Shown: positions 1 to 10,919 of the stretch, piece after piece
How positions within the stretch are numbered: the first letter of the stretch is position 1
How the letters are laid out: each line of letters opens with the position of its first letter
DNA from: Kingdonia uniflora
Taxonomy: Eukaryota; Streptophyta; Magnoliopsida; Ranunculales; Circaeasteraceae
Assembly (NCBI GenBank): GCA_014058105.1
Contig: JACGCM010002082.1
Coordinates: 2,480,001-2,544,000 of the forward strand
Direction: 5' to 3'
DNA length: 64,000 bases
Notes under the pieces: model-generated
What the model saw: the letters and a program-made list of their open reading frames with translations, nothing else
What the model was told of the DNA's origin: nothing
Database searches by the model: none
Translations under genes and position numbers: made by a program

Positions 1-1037
1 CACCACCCCCACCTTTTTTGCCATCCCCACCACCACCTCCACCAACCTTCTTATCCTGAGCCATCATAGGTTTCATCTTCTGAGGAGGGCGATGTGGGTC
101 ATCACAATCCTCATCATCAAACTCATCGTCATCGTAATCATCATCATCAAACTCATCATCATCATAATCATCATCATCAAACTCATCATCATCCTCAGGA
201 CAGCTAAATTTGACAGATTTTTGGTCCTTGGAAGGTATCATACCCTTCAAGTCCTTCAATTGGGGCATCTTCATCCCATTAAACCCCTTCATCTGCTGCA
301 TCTGCTGCATCTGTTGCATCTGCTGCAATTGTTGTTGAATGTTTTGAGGGGGTTGCTGGATACCCTTTGGTTGCTGGATACCCTTTGGTTGCTCTTTCCC
401 ACCTCCACCACCACTACCACCCTTCTGAGCCTTGTTATCCTTACCCCCTCCTTTCCCACCATTATCAATCTGCATGTTCTTCAATTGATTGGGGTTGTTG
501 TTGTTGTTAGAGGGCTTCTGAGCTCCCCAGAGCTCTGCATGCTTACCTTTTTTCACAAGCTTCTTAATGAGTGTATCTGGATCTACATTGCCTGAAACTG
601 TCACCTTCCCAAGGTCTGAATCTATAGTAGTTGTATAAACCCCTACATCAAACATCAACAAAACCCCACAAAACAAAATCTACAATTTCTCAACATAAAC
701 AACCCCAAACCAAAAAAAATTAAAAATTCAAGTTCTACAAGACTACAACTAGATTTACCAGCTACTAATAAATGGTAAATCTGAAAATTAACAAAATTTA
801 AAACATACCATCAATCTTCTGCAGTATTTTCTTCACCTTCTGCTTACATCCTTCACAGTGAATGTTAACTTTAAGCACACAAACCTGCAAAAAATAAAAA
901 TAAATAGCAAACATAAAAAACCAATTTTGAAACAGAGAAAAAAACATTTAGTCCAAACCAAGCAAAACCCATTGAAGGGGTTATTAAAAAACTAAAGGAG
1001 TTGTTACCCTGATCTTCAAAAACTCTTCTTTACTCAT
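1..1037 (-). CDS. HIPP: Heavy-metal-associated isoprenylated plant protein (HIPP), 5' part
   Basis: Three exons read on the minus strand: 1008-1037 (starts [10 protein letters not shown]), 809-884 and 642 to the window edge, joined by GT-AG introns with phase kept. The spliced product has an N-terminal heavy-metal-associated domain; the metal site is the CEGC in [16 protein letters not shown], in the first ~35 residues. The βαβ fold continues through [18 protein letters not shown] and [14 protein letters not shown] low-complexity region follows: poly-Asn, Gly/Lys, two KGIQQP units, a Gln-Met repeat, then a Asp/Glu run. Known members bind metal ions through the CxxC and end in a farnesylated CaaX box; that end lies outside the window. 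The start matches the family's usual MSKEEF(L)K beginning. This is the only apparently intact gene in the window. The HIPP assignment is strong; the exact paralogue cannot be told. Confidence 0.93.
104..198 (-). repeat. In-frame 27-bp acidic codon repeat inside HIPP
   Basis: About three copies of a 27-bp unit of ATC/TCA trinucleotides. On the coding strand they encode alternating [15 protein letters not shown] blocks. The repeat is in frame with HIPP exon 3, so length changes would add or remove nine acidic residues without breaking the frame. Confidence 0.85.
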
Positions 1038-1333
1038 TTTGCTACAACCCCAACAATATTTTTCCCAGAAACTGAGAGAAATGAGAGATCTTTAAGAACA
1101 AAACCAGCTTAAAGTCTGAAACAAAGGAGAGAAAACCCAGAGAGAGAGAGAGAGCTGAAAACAAGGTTCAGACTTGAATGTAGAGAGAGAAACAGTGAGT
1201 AGAAGAAGACATTTAAACGCTACTTCAGAGCTTCCTCTATTTCAGGGTTTTGTTTTGGCTCAGTGTTCTTCACTCACAGAGAAAGAAATAAAAACACTCC
1301 AATGGTGTTGTTCCCTATTTTACCCTTTATAGA
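1038..1333 (-). promoter_or_regulatory. HIPP 5' leader and candidate TATA box
   Basis: Upstream of the HIPP start the minus strand is CT-rich, with a (CT)n run around 1140-1154, as is common in plant 5' UTRs. A TATA-like TCTATAAAGG lies at 1324-1333, which would put transcription start near 1295 and give a leader of about 260 nt. The TATA call rests on motif and distance only. Confidence 0.45.
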
Positions 1334-3300
1334 GTAAAATATTTACTTTTAAATCTTTTTTCTTTTAATTTTTTTGGATTAAAGGACAAAGGACAGGTAG
1401 ATGAGAGGTTGGGTTTCACAAATCACAATGATGTTAGGCATGGCTTCTCCTCTAAGGTGAATGAGTGGTCAGTGGTCACACACACACATACACATATCAA
1501 AATTATCAATACGTATGTGCAGAGCAAGGAAGGAGGGAAAGAAATAGAAGAAGATTAAAGTAAAGTGACAGAGGTGGTGAGTGAAACCTGTCAGAAAAAC
1601 TAGCTCTAATTGTGGGTACAGTTATTGAGATATTTAATATCCTCTCTGTGTGAGATGCCTTATATTTGGACTACCCTATCGGGAGACCATGACCCTAGAG
1701 TAGGGTTTTCTAAGAGTATGGACAAGAGCCTCGCTAACTTAGCGAGTCACCTAGGCATAAATTCAGGGAAAATATAATATGTAGCTATAGTTTTTTTTTT
1801 TTTTTTTTTTTTTCAGGGTAGGGATGGTGGGGATGGATGTCAGTTTTTAATATTTTTTAATAAATTTTTTTAAAAAATTCAATTGCCGCCCAAAAATTTT
1901 AAATATATTTTTTTAATAATAAAATATTAAAAATATATTTTTAAAAAAATAAAAATATATACACTGCGCCAATTCAATTGGCTCAGTTAAAGCTTAAAAA
2001 AAATCAACCAATTTTTTAATAATATTTTTTTTTTTAATAATTTCTCTGACTGGACGGGCTCGCCACAGATAGCCACTGACTTTCTTGAACTTGGCGTAAT
2101 TTGAGCCATAACTAGCCTGGAAAAGTGATTTTTTCAAGATTTGGATCGCTAATATAGTGATACCTATCCTGCTGCCCATGCTCTAATGTGTGTTCATTTT
2201 TTTTTCTCCAGGGTTTGAAAGGCCGGTACGGTGGCGTTCGTCATTCATAACGGAATTAAACATGTAACGGACGACTTATGTTGCTAAGGTAAGAAAATTG
2301 TGGTAAATGAAAAAGAAAAAACATAAAAAAACGTCTATGTACATTCACAAGACAAACGTTATGTTTCGGTTATGGCATTTATTTGAATTTGTTTTTATTG
2401 GAGAAAGTCTTGCCAGAACACCTCGCTTGTGGTGGAGAGAATCAATCTCTACCTCTTTTGGAACGACATATGCGATGTGGCACAATTTAGACAAGGAGTC
2501 TAATCACTGAATTCTAACGGGTTGGGACTTGGGTGAAACAATAAACTTACGCTCCTGTAAGTTATGCCATATGGCAATATAATTTTCGAAAGAGTATAAA
2601 TTTATCCTCTTTACTACCAAAACAACAACAACAATAACAAAAAAAAAACACTAGCCCTACCAACTAATTAAGCCCATGTTGGCAACTTCATTTTAAATAC
2701 CTCATTATGACTTCAAAACTGTACCAATACTAGTAAAGTATTATTCTCTTTCCAGTACGTATTTTTGTACATGTTGCTAGAATGACAGTCATTGACATTA
2801 TCTCAAACTAAAGAGGTTAAATATAAGTAATTGTTATTAAGATTTTTCATTTTAGGTACCCCATTTTTCTTATATCACTTGCTCCAAAGCAAAAAGATTT
2901 AATTTTTTGCAAATTATATTTCAGTTTTATGTTCAGCAAATAATAGAATTACAAAAATAAGAAAGAAAATTAGTAAAAAAGAGCAATAAGGAAATTATAT
3001 ATGTTACTTGTTTAAATTGCAATTTTATTTGTTGAAAACGATGAATAAAATTAACTCCCTATTCAATTTAATACACGATTAACTTCGGTAAAATGTAATT
3101 ATATAATTTTTTAGTATAAATATTCCGAAAATTTACCAAATAATTGCACACTATATCCGAGAAGATAATAGTCTTTACCACTTTGCATAAATGACTAAGT
3201 GAAATGATTTTCCCTTATTGCCCCCTACTAACACCCTTATTTACATAAGAAACCAGCATGCGTCAGTTATCAGTACTCTTGTCAAATTAATTATAAATTT
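1334..3300. other. AT-rich intergenic DNA, no gene recognised
   Basis: Contains a T24-27 run near 1790-1814, AT-rich stretches at 1840-1970 and a CAACAA-type microsatellite near 2622-2650. Short open frames (for example 2307-2510) resemble no protein I know and have no coding character. Confidence 0.6.
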
Positions 3301-3307
3301 ATATTTA

Positions 3308-3505
3308 AGGCTATCTCAGCCGTTTAAAACTTCGGGATACAAAATTTAAATATTTTGAACAGTCGTTCATTATTTTCGAGATATCCACTGCATAAATTTT
3401 AATAGTTTGGCAATTGTCGTTCAATCTTTTCGAAATATGTATTAGATAAAATTTTAATTGTCTGGCAACTGTCGTCCATTCATCTCGAGATACTACGTTT
3501 TTAAT
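3308..3505. repeat. Degenerate tandem repeat, unit ~62 bp, three copies
   Basis: Three imperfect copies share the pattern (C/T)GTC(G)TTCAT..TTTTCGAGATA followed by AAATTTTAATA.TTTGG. Unit starts are near 3345, 3405 and 3470. Copies differ at many sites, so the array is old. The 65-codon minus-strand open frame across it is a by-product of the repeat. Confidence 0.6.
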
Positions 3506-4455
3506 CATAACAACCTCAAAAATTGAACTTAAACCAGGTGTGTTGTTTGAAAAAATTTCATTCTTCTTTCACCGAGAGAATTCAACCAGCCCTTCCCTTC
3601 CCAACATACTCGAAAAATGAACAGTCGCTTCCCTTCCCAATACACTTGCAATCCTCTATAAATAGATTCATTGTGTTTTATGCAGTCATCAATTTATTTT
3701 TGGTTTTTCGTTTCGTATCTCTTGCTTAGAAATGAAGTAAGTTTGTCATTTGTTTGATAATGTTATTCTGTTTACATCTCAGTCATTGTCATTTACCGTT
3801 TCTCTAATTGTCATTGGTTCTTTTACTCATCTGTTTTTGTTTACAACCGATGTAGGAAAATGTTTAAGAAGAAAATTGCTACGAAAATGTCTAAGAAGAA
3901 GGGAAATGATACCGTCACTACAAGATGCAATCCTATTCATCTGGGAAGTTATTTTTTATAAGTTAAGTCTTACGGAGAAAAAACAAATGAAGTCTAGTTG
4001 TTTCTTTACCCTAATCAACATATCCCCTATATGAACTTTGACTAATTTTTGTAGAAAGATCTTCAACTGTCATATTGGGGATATCAATTTCAAGTTTTAG
4101 AATCAAGTATGCGAGTTTAGGTTGCTGGATGTATCTCTTATTCTGGGTTTGAGTGTGAAGAAGTATCACCCATATTTTTTGCTTCAAGATACGCGTTATC
4201 TATCCTAATTCCATATGAGGCGCTTTTTGAAGATAAATTATGATGTAAATATTTGCAGGAGAGACATTGCAGAGGCTTTAGGCTACACGAAGTCAACTCT
4301 TGAATGAGGTAAGCTTCAACTTTTATTCATTATCTTGAAATTATACTGCCATTTGTACTTTCAAATTTTATCAATTGTTCGACCCCAATTATTTATGTTC
4401 TTTTACTTGTATTGTCAGTTGCGCTTTAATATGTTATCATTTGTTCTTGGTCATT
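3506..4455. other. Left flank of the element A insertion, decayed coding-like DNA
   Basis: The stretch reads into the GTATG target site of element A and resumes at 43369. It has short open frames and intron-like GTAAG/TTGCAG signals (for example a TTTGCAG near 4253-4259 and GAGGTAAGC near 4305-4313), as expected of a decayed multi-exon gene. No domain could be named on this side. The other side looks DUF1985/Ulp1-like. Confidence 0.35.
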
Positions 4456-4460
4456 GTATG
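4456..4460. repeat. Target site duplication GTATG, left copy (element A)
   Basis: The five bases immediately before the LTR start TGTAAGGGCC are GTATG. The same five bases follow the 3' LTR end at 43369-43373. A perfect 5-bp duplication is what Ty3/gypsy integrase leaves. Confidence 0.9.
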
Positions 4461-4543
4461 TGTAAGGGCCTATCCCTCGATCTAACCCAATTTGAGCTAT
4501 TTCTAGTTCGAACTAGCTCCATATCAGACTCACGCATTCCAAA
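4461..4543 (+). repeat. Element A 5' LTR, first part (cut by CACTA)
   Basis: Starts TGTAAGGGCCTATCCCTCGA and aligns with the 3' LTR start at 42764 and the element C LTR at 60352. It stops after ATTCCAAA where the CACTA terminus begins; the rest of the LTR resumes at 18639. Confidence 0.92.
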
Positions 4544-4985
4544 CACTACAACAAAAGGTTAAAAAATGAGGGCAATTGTCCGTCATTTTTACTTAAAAAC
4601 GAGGGTAATTGCCGTCGCTTTACCCGTTGTCAAATGTTAGCCGCATTTTTTTGCATCGCTATTTGCCATCGTTTTTTAAGGGCAATACGACTACTCACAC
4701 CCGTCGCTAAATTGCGACAACACAAACCATCGTTTTTTCCCTAATCAAACAAAGCATTATCGACTAAACCAGTCCGTCGCAAAAATACGACTATAGTATA
4801 CTGTAGTTTTATCCCCTCCAAAACCATGTTACTTGAACAATTAGCGACGGAGTACACCCTCGATTATCTAACAGCGTCAGCCACAATAGTCACCAAAATA
4901 TGACTAAGTGAACTTGTCACTTTTGTAGCTAATATTAAGATAGAGAAACGACATCTGAAGCCGTCGTAAATATCATAAATAATTT
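4544..4985. repeat. CACTA left terminal and subterminal repeats
   Basis: After the terminal CACTACAACAAAA the segment contains many short direct and inverted copies of a CCGTCGC/GCGACGG-type motif (for example near 4608, 4708, 4769, 4843 and 4962). In En/Spm such subterminal motifs bind the accessory protein TNPA; that role is known for the family and inferred here. Confidence 0.8.
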
Positions 4986-6440
4986 CAATTTTTTTTTCTA
5001 TTTCGATTCATTACAAAAATGCAATATTATACTGAAATAAAAAATTTCATTCACAAAAAATTATTAAATATCATTCTTCAAAAAATATTAGCTATCAGGA
5101 TTCTACAAATTGTTAACAATACATAAGATTGGAATTAGTAATAAAATAACTTTATCCATCCATAACCACAATCTCGAAGGCTAAGTCTTCTTCGAAGAGC
5201 TTGTTTATCATGGAAAATAGAGATATTTTGTATTTGCATGCCCAAACTTTGAAATGCCTTAGAAATCTTGGCATATCATATCACCCTCGCCATCAATCAC
5301 CCTCGCTATCAATAGAGAACCTGAGATCAGTACAAACAAAATATGAGGAATCACAAACATAAAATGTGAATAATGTAAAAAACAATTGATTTCAATGAAA
5401 TTTAGCAAGGAGGGGCATAAATGTTAAGTTTGGTCAACTAATCATGTTCATGGATAGTATTGGAGACTGGTGTTGTTTTATAAAAGCAAAATCAATGAAT
5501 TAAGTATTAGTATTTTTTTATCCTAAAATAGACATGAAAGCAAAAAGAAACAAATACTATCAGAAGTGGAATTTACAATTTGGAGCAGAAGAATAAAGAC
5601 TAACTTTAGAGTTCAAGAGATTAGCATATGCAAGCTGAAACATGTAAGCCAAACCAAGAAAAGATTAAACATGTCAGAAATTAGCATATCGTGCAGTAGA
5701 TTTTTTTTAAAGAATTCTTCTTGCAACAATTGAAACATAATAGATACGTACCTTATGAACAAATTTGACATGGAAGCTCATGATGTGACCTTCACAAATT
5801 GAGAATCTGATGGGGTCTGCTTAACCAGAAGAAATATTCCATGAGTAAAATGATAAAAAAGAGCTACATTATCATATTCATTATTTAAATGAAAAGATAC
5901 AATAGTGTTTAATACTGGTTCATGAATGTATAAGAATTAATATCCCTAAAGAAGGGTTTTAATATCCATTAAACAAAAGTATTGAGCCTTTAAGGAATGT
6001 ACTGATCCATCTTATGGCAGAACCGATACTCTCATAAATAAGTACAAAGGAACTGAAAATAAAACCTAAAATTGCAAGAGGAGCTTCAAAAACCATGCAG
6101 AGTAGGACCCCAAAAAAGGTTAGTGCTGCATTCTTGGCAAGTCACTCCTATCAAACTGATCCCTGCCAAATATTTATTGTAAATTAGGAATATAAACACT
6201 ATTAGAGAATATTAGCACGATCCAAATTGACTTGCGAAAACTCAGACGAATTGGTTCGAGTTTCAACAATCAAAAACAATCCAAAGTTTTTTTTTCAAAA
6301 AATCACCCAAAATCGGTTCAGACGAGGCCGGTCCCGAGTTGGTTCGAGAGTTCCAGTCCGATATGATCCAAGTTTTTGAAACATGCATATAATGGATAAA
6401 ATACAAGAAAGCTGAAAAGGGTACATAATATATAGTTGTG
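4986..6440. other. CACTA interior, no gene recognised
   Basis: AT-rich DNA between the left subterminal repeats and the SCC2 fragment. No protein similarity seen on either strand. The next SCC2 exon expected after 6445 was not found here, so the captured host piece probably ends before or inside this stretch. Confidence 0.5.
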
Positions 6441-6444
6441 TTAC

Positions 6445-8276
6445 TTGGTATCTTTCAATTATTTCTTTATGAGAAGTAGGCAAACTGATATGTGTTCCAC
6501 TAATGTCAAAAGGAATGTTTTCTCTAGACAGAGCCTCTCCCAGTTTTAGGGGATCATTTGGCGAAAATTCCTGTAAAGAAAATGAAGCAGATGGCACAGT
6601 TAAGTCAGTTTTTTACGATGTTATATTTAAGAAAAATTTGATTTAGTATTGAACATAATCAGGGTTAAGATAATAAAAAAGGATTCAGTGTTACCTGGCA
6701 TCTGGCGTCACTTAGACCAAAAACAATCTTCAAGTGTCTCTTTAACTTGAGGAGGAGCTGCAAAGCTATAGCTGCTTGACAATCAGCCTACGTAGACAAT
6801 GAAATTTTGTCACATTTAAACCTTCTATTGGGAAAAAAATGTTTAAAGGATTAGCAAAATGGTACCTCTTGATGATCATAGGTATGGTCCATTTCTATTT
6901 CATTCCTCTCTAGATCTATGAAGTAAGTGCGACGAGATACCCAAGCAATAGTAAATCAGAGAAAAGCTCTAGAAGTTTAACCACATATAACATGGTATAA
7001 AGAAGAAACCTATTGTCTAAAAAACAAATAATTTATGATTACTGAGTAGATAAGGCAGCACTTTTGATCTTACTGTACCTGGTTACTTTGCAGATTGTCT
7101 TTTAAGATACCACAAGAAATACCCAAGGTTGGAGAACACAGAATTGCATCCTCTTCTTTGATATGGATGGAGACGGAATGTGCAGATGAATATGGTTCTT
7201 GTTGAAGTACCGAAGAATCATGTTGAAGTACCCCATTCTCGTTTGAAATTGCATGCTTATCTTCTTGTATGGAACGGGAACTTAAGACTTTCATAGTTGC
7301 CTCAAGGGATCCAGATCTAACTTGTAAGGCATGGTTTATGGTATAGATCAAGTAAAGAGGCTCATCAGGTGCTGTGAATGGAAGTGAAGCTAAGATCTCA
7401 GTGCAGTACCTAAAAGAAGGAATTGAAACTTTAAGCTATCATAAAACAGCAAAATAGAATCATAGGATATCATCAACAACAGCACTTACATCAAGAAAGG
7501 AATTACTGACTGGTTACAACTTGGAGAATCAAACTTGCGTACAATTGAAGATAAAAATTTGTTTCTTGATACACGATTCCCCCGAATAAGCTTGTAGATC
7601 CGAGAAACACCAAGCCTCGCATGAACAAAAGTATTGCCATCAGATTTTGCTTTCATATTTTTTGATGGCTTCCCTTGATTGGAGTATTATAGAGAAGCAT
7701 TCGCCAAAGAATGGATGAAATTAAATGACATCTGAAGTCCATCACCCAAGCAACTCTCAAAAAAATCAAGATGCCTACCATTATGTACTTATTATCATGC
7801 AAACAATGGAAAAGTTTACCTAGAATGATAAATAAGGGGTTTATGACTCACTTCTCATTCATGTTCAGTAGCAAATGATGAGCCAACTTTGAGTTCACCT
7901 CCTGCGCATCTGTTTCAAGTGCTATGAGATATGGAACACAAGTTATTGGATGTACTAGACCTTGATGCAACACAAGTTCCACAATCTACCTCAGATAAAA
8001 GAGGAAATATAATCAGCATAAGATGGAAACATATGTTAATTAGGCATTTTAGTACACATAATTGCAAGGAGAACTTATGCAAGGGGCTCATGTATAGATA
8101 TAGAAGCATTATCATGAAAATCAATCCATGAAGAGATATGTAGTAGATCAATAGAATAGCCACAAACTTTTAGAGCAGACTGTCAAACTTCTTCATTCAT
8201 GTCCATACATCTTCCCAAGATACCTTCGCAGTAAAGCTGAATAATACCTCCACAAATATTGGTATCACCTGTACCA
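6445..8276 (-). pseudogene. SCC2: Captured fragment of the cohesin loader SCC2 (NIPBL/adherin)
   Basis: Six or seven exons in the right N-to-C order, separated by introns with GT-AG ends. About 8165-8276 gives [20 protein letters not shown]. 7853-7985 gives [20 protein letters not shown]. 7490-7774 gives FESCLGDGLQMSFNFIHSLA and later [20 protein letters not shown]. 7079-7409 gives LPFTAPDEPLYLIYTINHAL. A short exon near 6870-6925 precedes 6695-6787 ([20 protein letters not shown]), and 6445-6570 gives SPNDPLKLGEALSRENIPFD. In plants SCC2 loads cohesin onto chromosomes; this piece is from the C-terminal third. In-frame stops occur after MNEEV and NASL, and both gene ends are missing. The introns show it was captured as DNA, not from RNA. 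It lies wholly within the CACTA, so it is a transduplicated host fragment. Confidence 0.85.
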
Positions 8277-9190
8277 GCAACAACAGGCATACAGTGTCCA
8301 CCTTCTTCAGGATATTAGATTACATTACTACTACCATTTTTAACATAGATAACAATAGCCTTCTTGAAGCAATCCTTTTCAAGAAGTCAGCTACAGATTC
8401 AACTATTTAATTGCTACGCCATAAAGGGATTCATTAAACCAAGTGTAAAAATTAAAAACTTCATAGAAAAAAAATTACCAGAGTAATAAAGTATATAGTT
8501 TAATTAATCAATATCATTGAATTGATTGACTAACCAGTATATAATAGTTGAAGCAATTATAAATTTTTTCTTCTTTTTGTCTCCATTATCCCCAACATCA
8601 TAAATTCTTCTCCTTTTCCCTCCTCCTTTATCCATGCTTGGGACCGGCAATGAAACCATAGGGTTCCATTGGCAAAGTTAAAAAAAAATTACCTCCAAGA
8701 AATCCATTAGTCAATAAGAGAAATAATTGCAACTTCATATCCTTTCTACTATAGTAACCTCAAAACAAATTATGAGTCATATTAGTGGTCTGTGTTAGGA
8801 AAAAACAAGTTTTAAAGATTACTTTATGCTTGAAGCTCCAATTAGACCCTTTTGAATCTTTTAGACAGTATAAGGACCAAAAAGAACACAATATATTCAC
8901 ACTGCTCCTTCAACATATATCTGTACATGCTCTAATAACACATGCATATACCAAAAAATAGTAGCATAATTAAATCTTAAAATTAGAAACCCAAACCAAG
9001 ATAAAATCTAGAATGTACTTAACCATTCTCAAAATCACCATAGCATAAGTCTGTGCGAGTAAACAAAATGAGATATGAAAAAAGTGTTCTTGTTATGATC
9101 AAATTTAAGAGAAGAACAAGTACTACCACCTGCAAGAAAAAAATGCATATACATCAATTTGCATAACATAAATATTTCTTATATAAGATT
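8277..9190. other. CACTA interior between SCC2 fragment and Transposase_24 gene
   Basis: AT-rich. The first ~70 bp may hold one more decayed SCC2 exon (stops on the minus strand). Nothing else recognised. Confidence 0.4.
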
Positions 9191-9214
9191 GCAAATTGAC
9201 TGCAACCTACCTAT

Positions 9215-10748
9215 CTAATTAAAGAAGCGTGTCAACATCTTTGCCCAAACAATAGTTGTTCCCAATTCTAGATCGTTGAGTGACGATAATGAAGGGTCAC
9301 TATTTGCTGAATCAATGTCTAGATTGTATGTCACATCATCAATAATAACATTGTACACAACAAAATGTGAATCTCCTATAGCTCTCCTACTTGCAACGAT
9401 CTTACCAGTGAAGGATAGTAGGTCGCAAGGGCGTTCTTTGCCTGATAAAGTAATCGGTGATATGGATGCATGCTTGAAGGAGACTCTGTAGTCTTTCATT
9501 TTAGAAAGAAAAAAGCTAGATTAAGATGCATATATCATTTAATATAAAAAAAATTAATGAATGAAAATAACTAATTGCAATTGTCTTGAGGATCTATTAA
9601 GGGGGATATATTCTTACATTGAATGTTGCAGGGCCAGAAGTAGCTTGCCTTCCCGTCACCAAACTTGAAAGCTTTTCGTCCATTGTTGTAAGTTTGTCTT
9701 TGACATGAACCAAATCTTCCTTAAGAGTCAAGCGCACAGTTTTCTCCTGAAGTAGTTGATCTCTGAGGTGACATGATGATAATACTTCCTCTCGGGAAAC
9801 ATTAAGTCTACATGATCGTGTACGACCCTTAATATCTTTACCACAAACTTGTACAACGGGATCATTGTCTATATCTAAGTTGACTGTCTTAGGTTCAGCG
9901 ATACAAATGTTTCTTATTTTCTCCTGTAAATGAAATTAAAACCAAAAGACTTAAGTTTATTTTATATTGATGATTAATTTGAAATTTATTAAGTAGTTAT
10001 ATTAATGATTACCAGCTCAACATCAAGCTCTGGTGTAAGAGAAGATCCGCCAACTCTCGTATGTGTAGCTAAGTACACATTTGTCCTAAAAACTGGTACT
10101 TTAGGATTTTTCTTCCTCTGTAAAAGTCAAGTAAAAGTGTAAACACAAACAAAAATATCTATATTACTTAAGAATATATATATTAGCATAATTACCAATC
10201 TTTCAGCTGTTCTTCCAATTCCATGTCTACCAGATGTATGTAGCCTCTTCATAGCCTTCCTTGCAGCCTTGCCCCTTTCTCAACGAGTTATTACTCGGGG
10301 CTATCTTTGCAACTCAAGAAATCTATCCCAATCTTTAGGTCTAACTCTTTTTGGACATTTTGTTCTTCTTACCTCGTTATTGGGATATGGGTCATAATTA
10401 AACTCCCGATATTTGGAATTGCGATCACACTACAACCGCTGAGCCCTTACGAGAACTTTCCCTTTCATGTATGTGGAGACATCGTACTCATCCTGTCATA
10501 AGATTATTTGATATTGTTAAAACATTAAATACTGAGAAATTCTTATTATAAAGCCAACAATTTACCGTCACTTTTTTCCAAATTGTTTCTTTGTGATGGT
10601 CAGGCAGTAATCTCTAAAACTCATAAAAAATAGGACAGTATGTCCTCATCAAGCCACTAATATTAGAGACAAACTTGGCACCATTTTTTCCAATTGGTTG
10701 CGCATTTTCATCAAAACTAATCACTTTTTTGCCCTCGATTTAAGCCAT
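9215..10748 (-). pseudogene. Decayed Transposase_24 (Ptta/En/Spm) gene of the CACTA element
   Basis: Read from ATG at 10748. The pattern of the plant Ptta/En/Spm protein family (PF03004-like) is visible: DENAQPIGKNGAKF, ISGLMRTYCPIF, then HKETIWKKV, exon 2 from about 10502 (DEYDVSTYMKG, RPKDWDRFLELQ), HTSGRHGIGRTAERL, and a C-terminal coiled coil near 9620-9900 (LRDQLLQEKTVRLTLKEDL). Candidate introns have GT-AG ends, for example one between about 9616 and 9500. The last exon ends at the stop at 9215. A stop is the third codon and several others are in frame, so it is not functional. These proteins accompany TNP2 in CACTA elements; their precise role is unclear. Confidence 0.75.
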
Positions 10749-10919
10749 GTCACTACAAAATAGTAGTTATAAAATTGGATAAAAACAGTTTCACTTAAAA
10801 AAACCAATTTCCTTACCACAGTATGAGATAATATTCTACTGAAATTCAAAATTACTATATGACAATTTCATGAATTAGAAAAATTGAGAATGCATGTCTT
10901 GAAATTATCTCATAATTTA

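Noticed and set aside
92..595. 167-codon plus-strand frame
   Set aside because: It is the complement of HIPP exon 3; Ile/Leu runs come from the reversed acidic repeat.
9276..9491. Plus-strand 71-codon frame
   Set aside because: Shadow of the last exon of the Transposase_24 gene on the minus strand.
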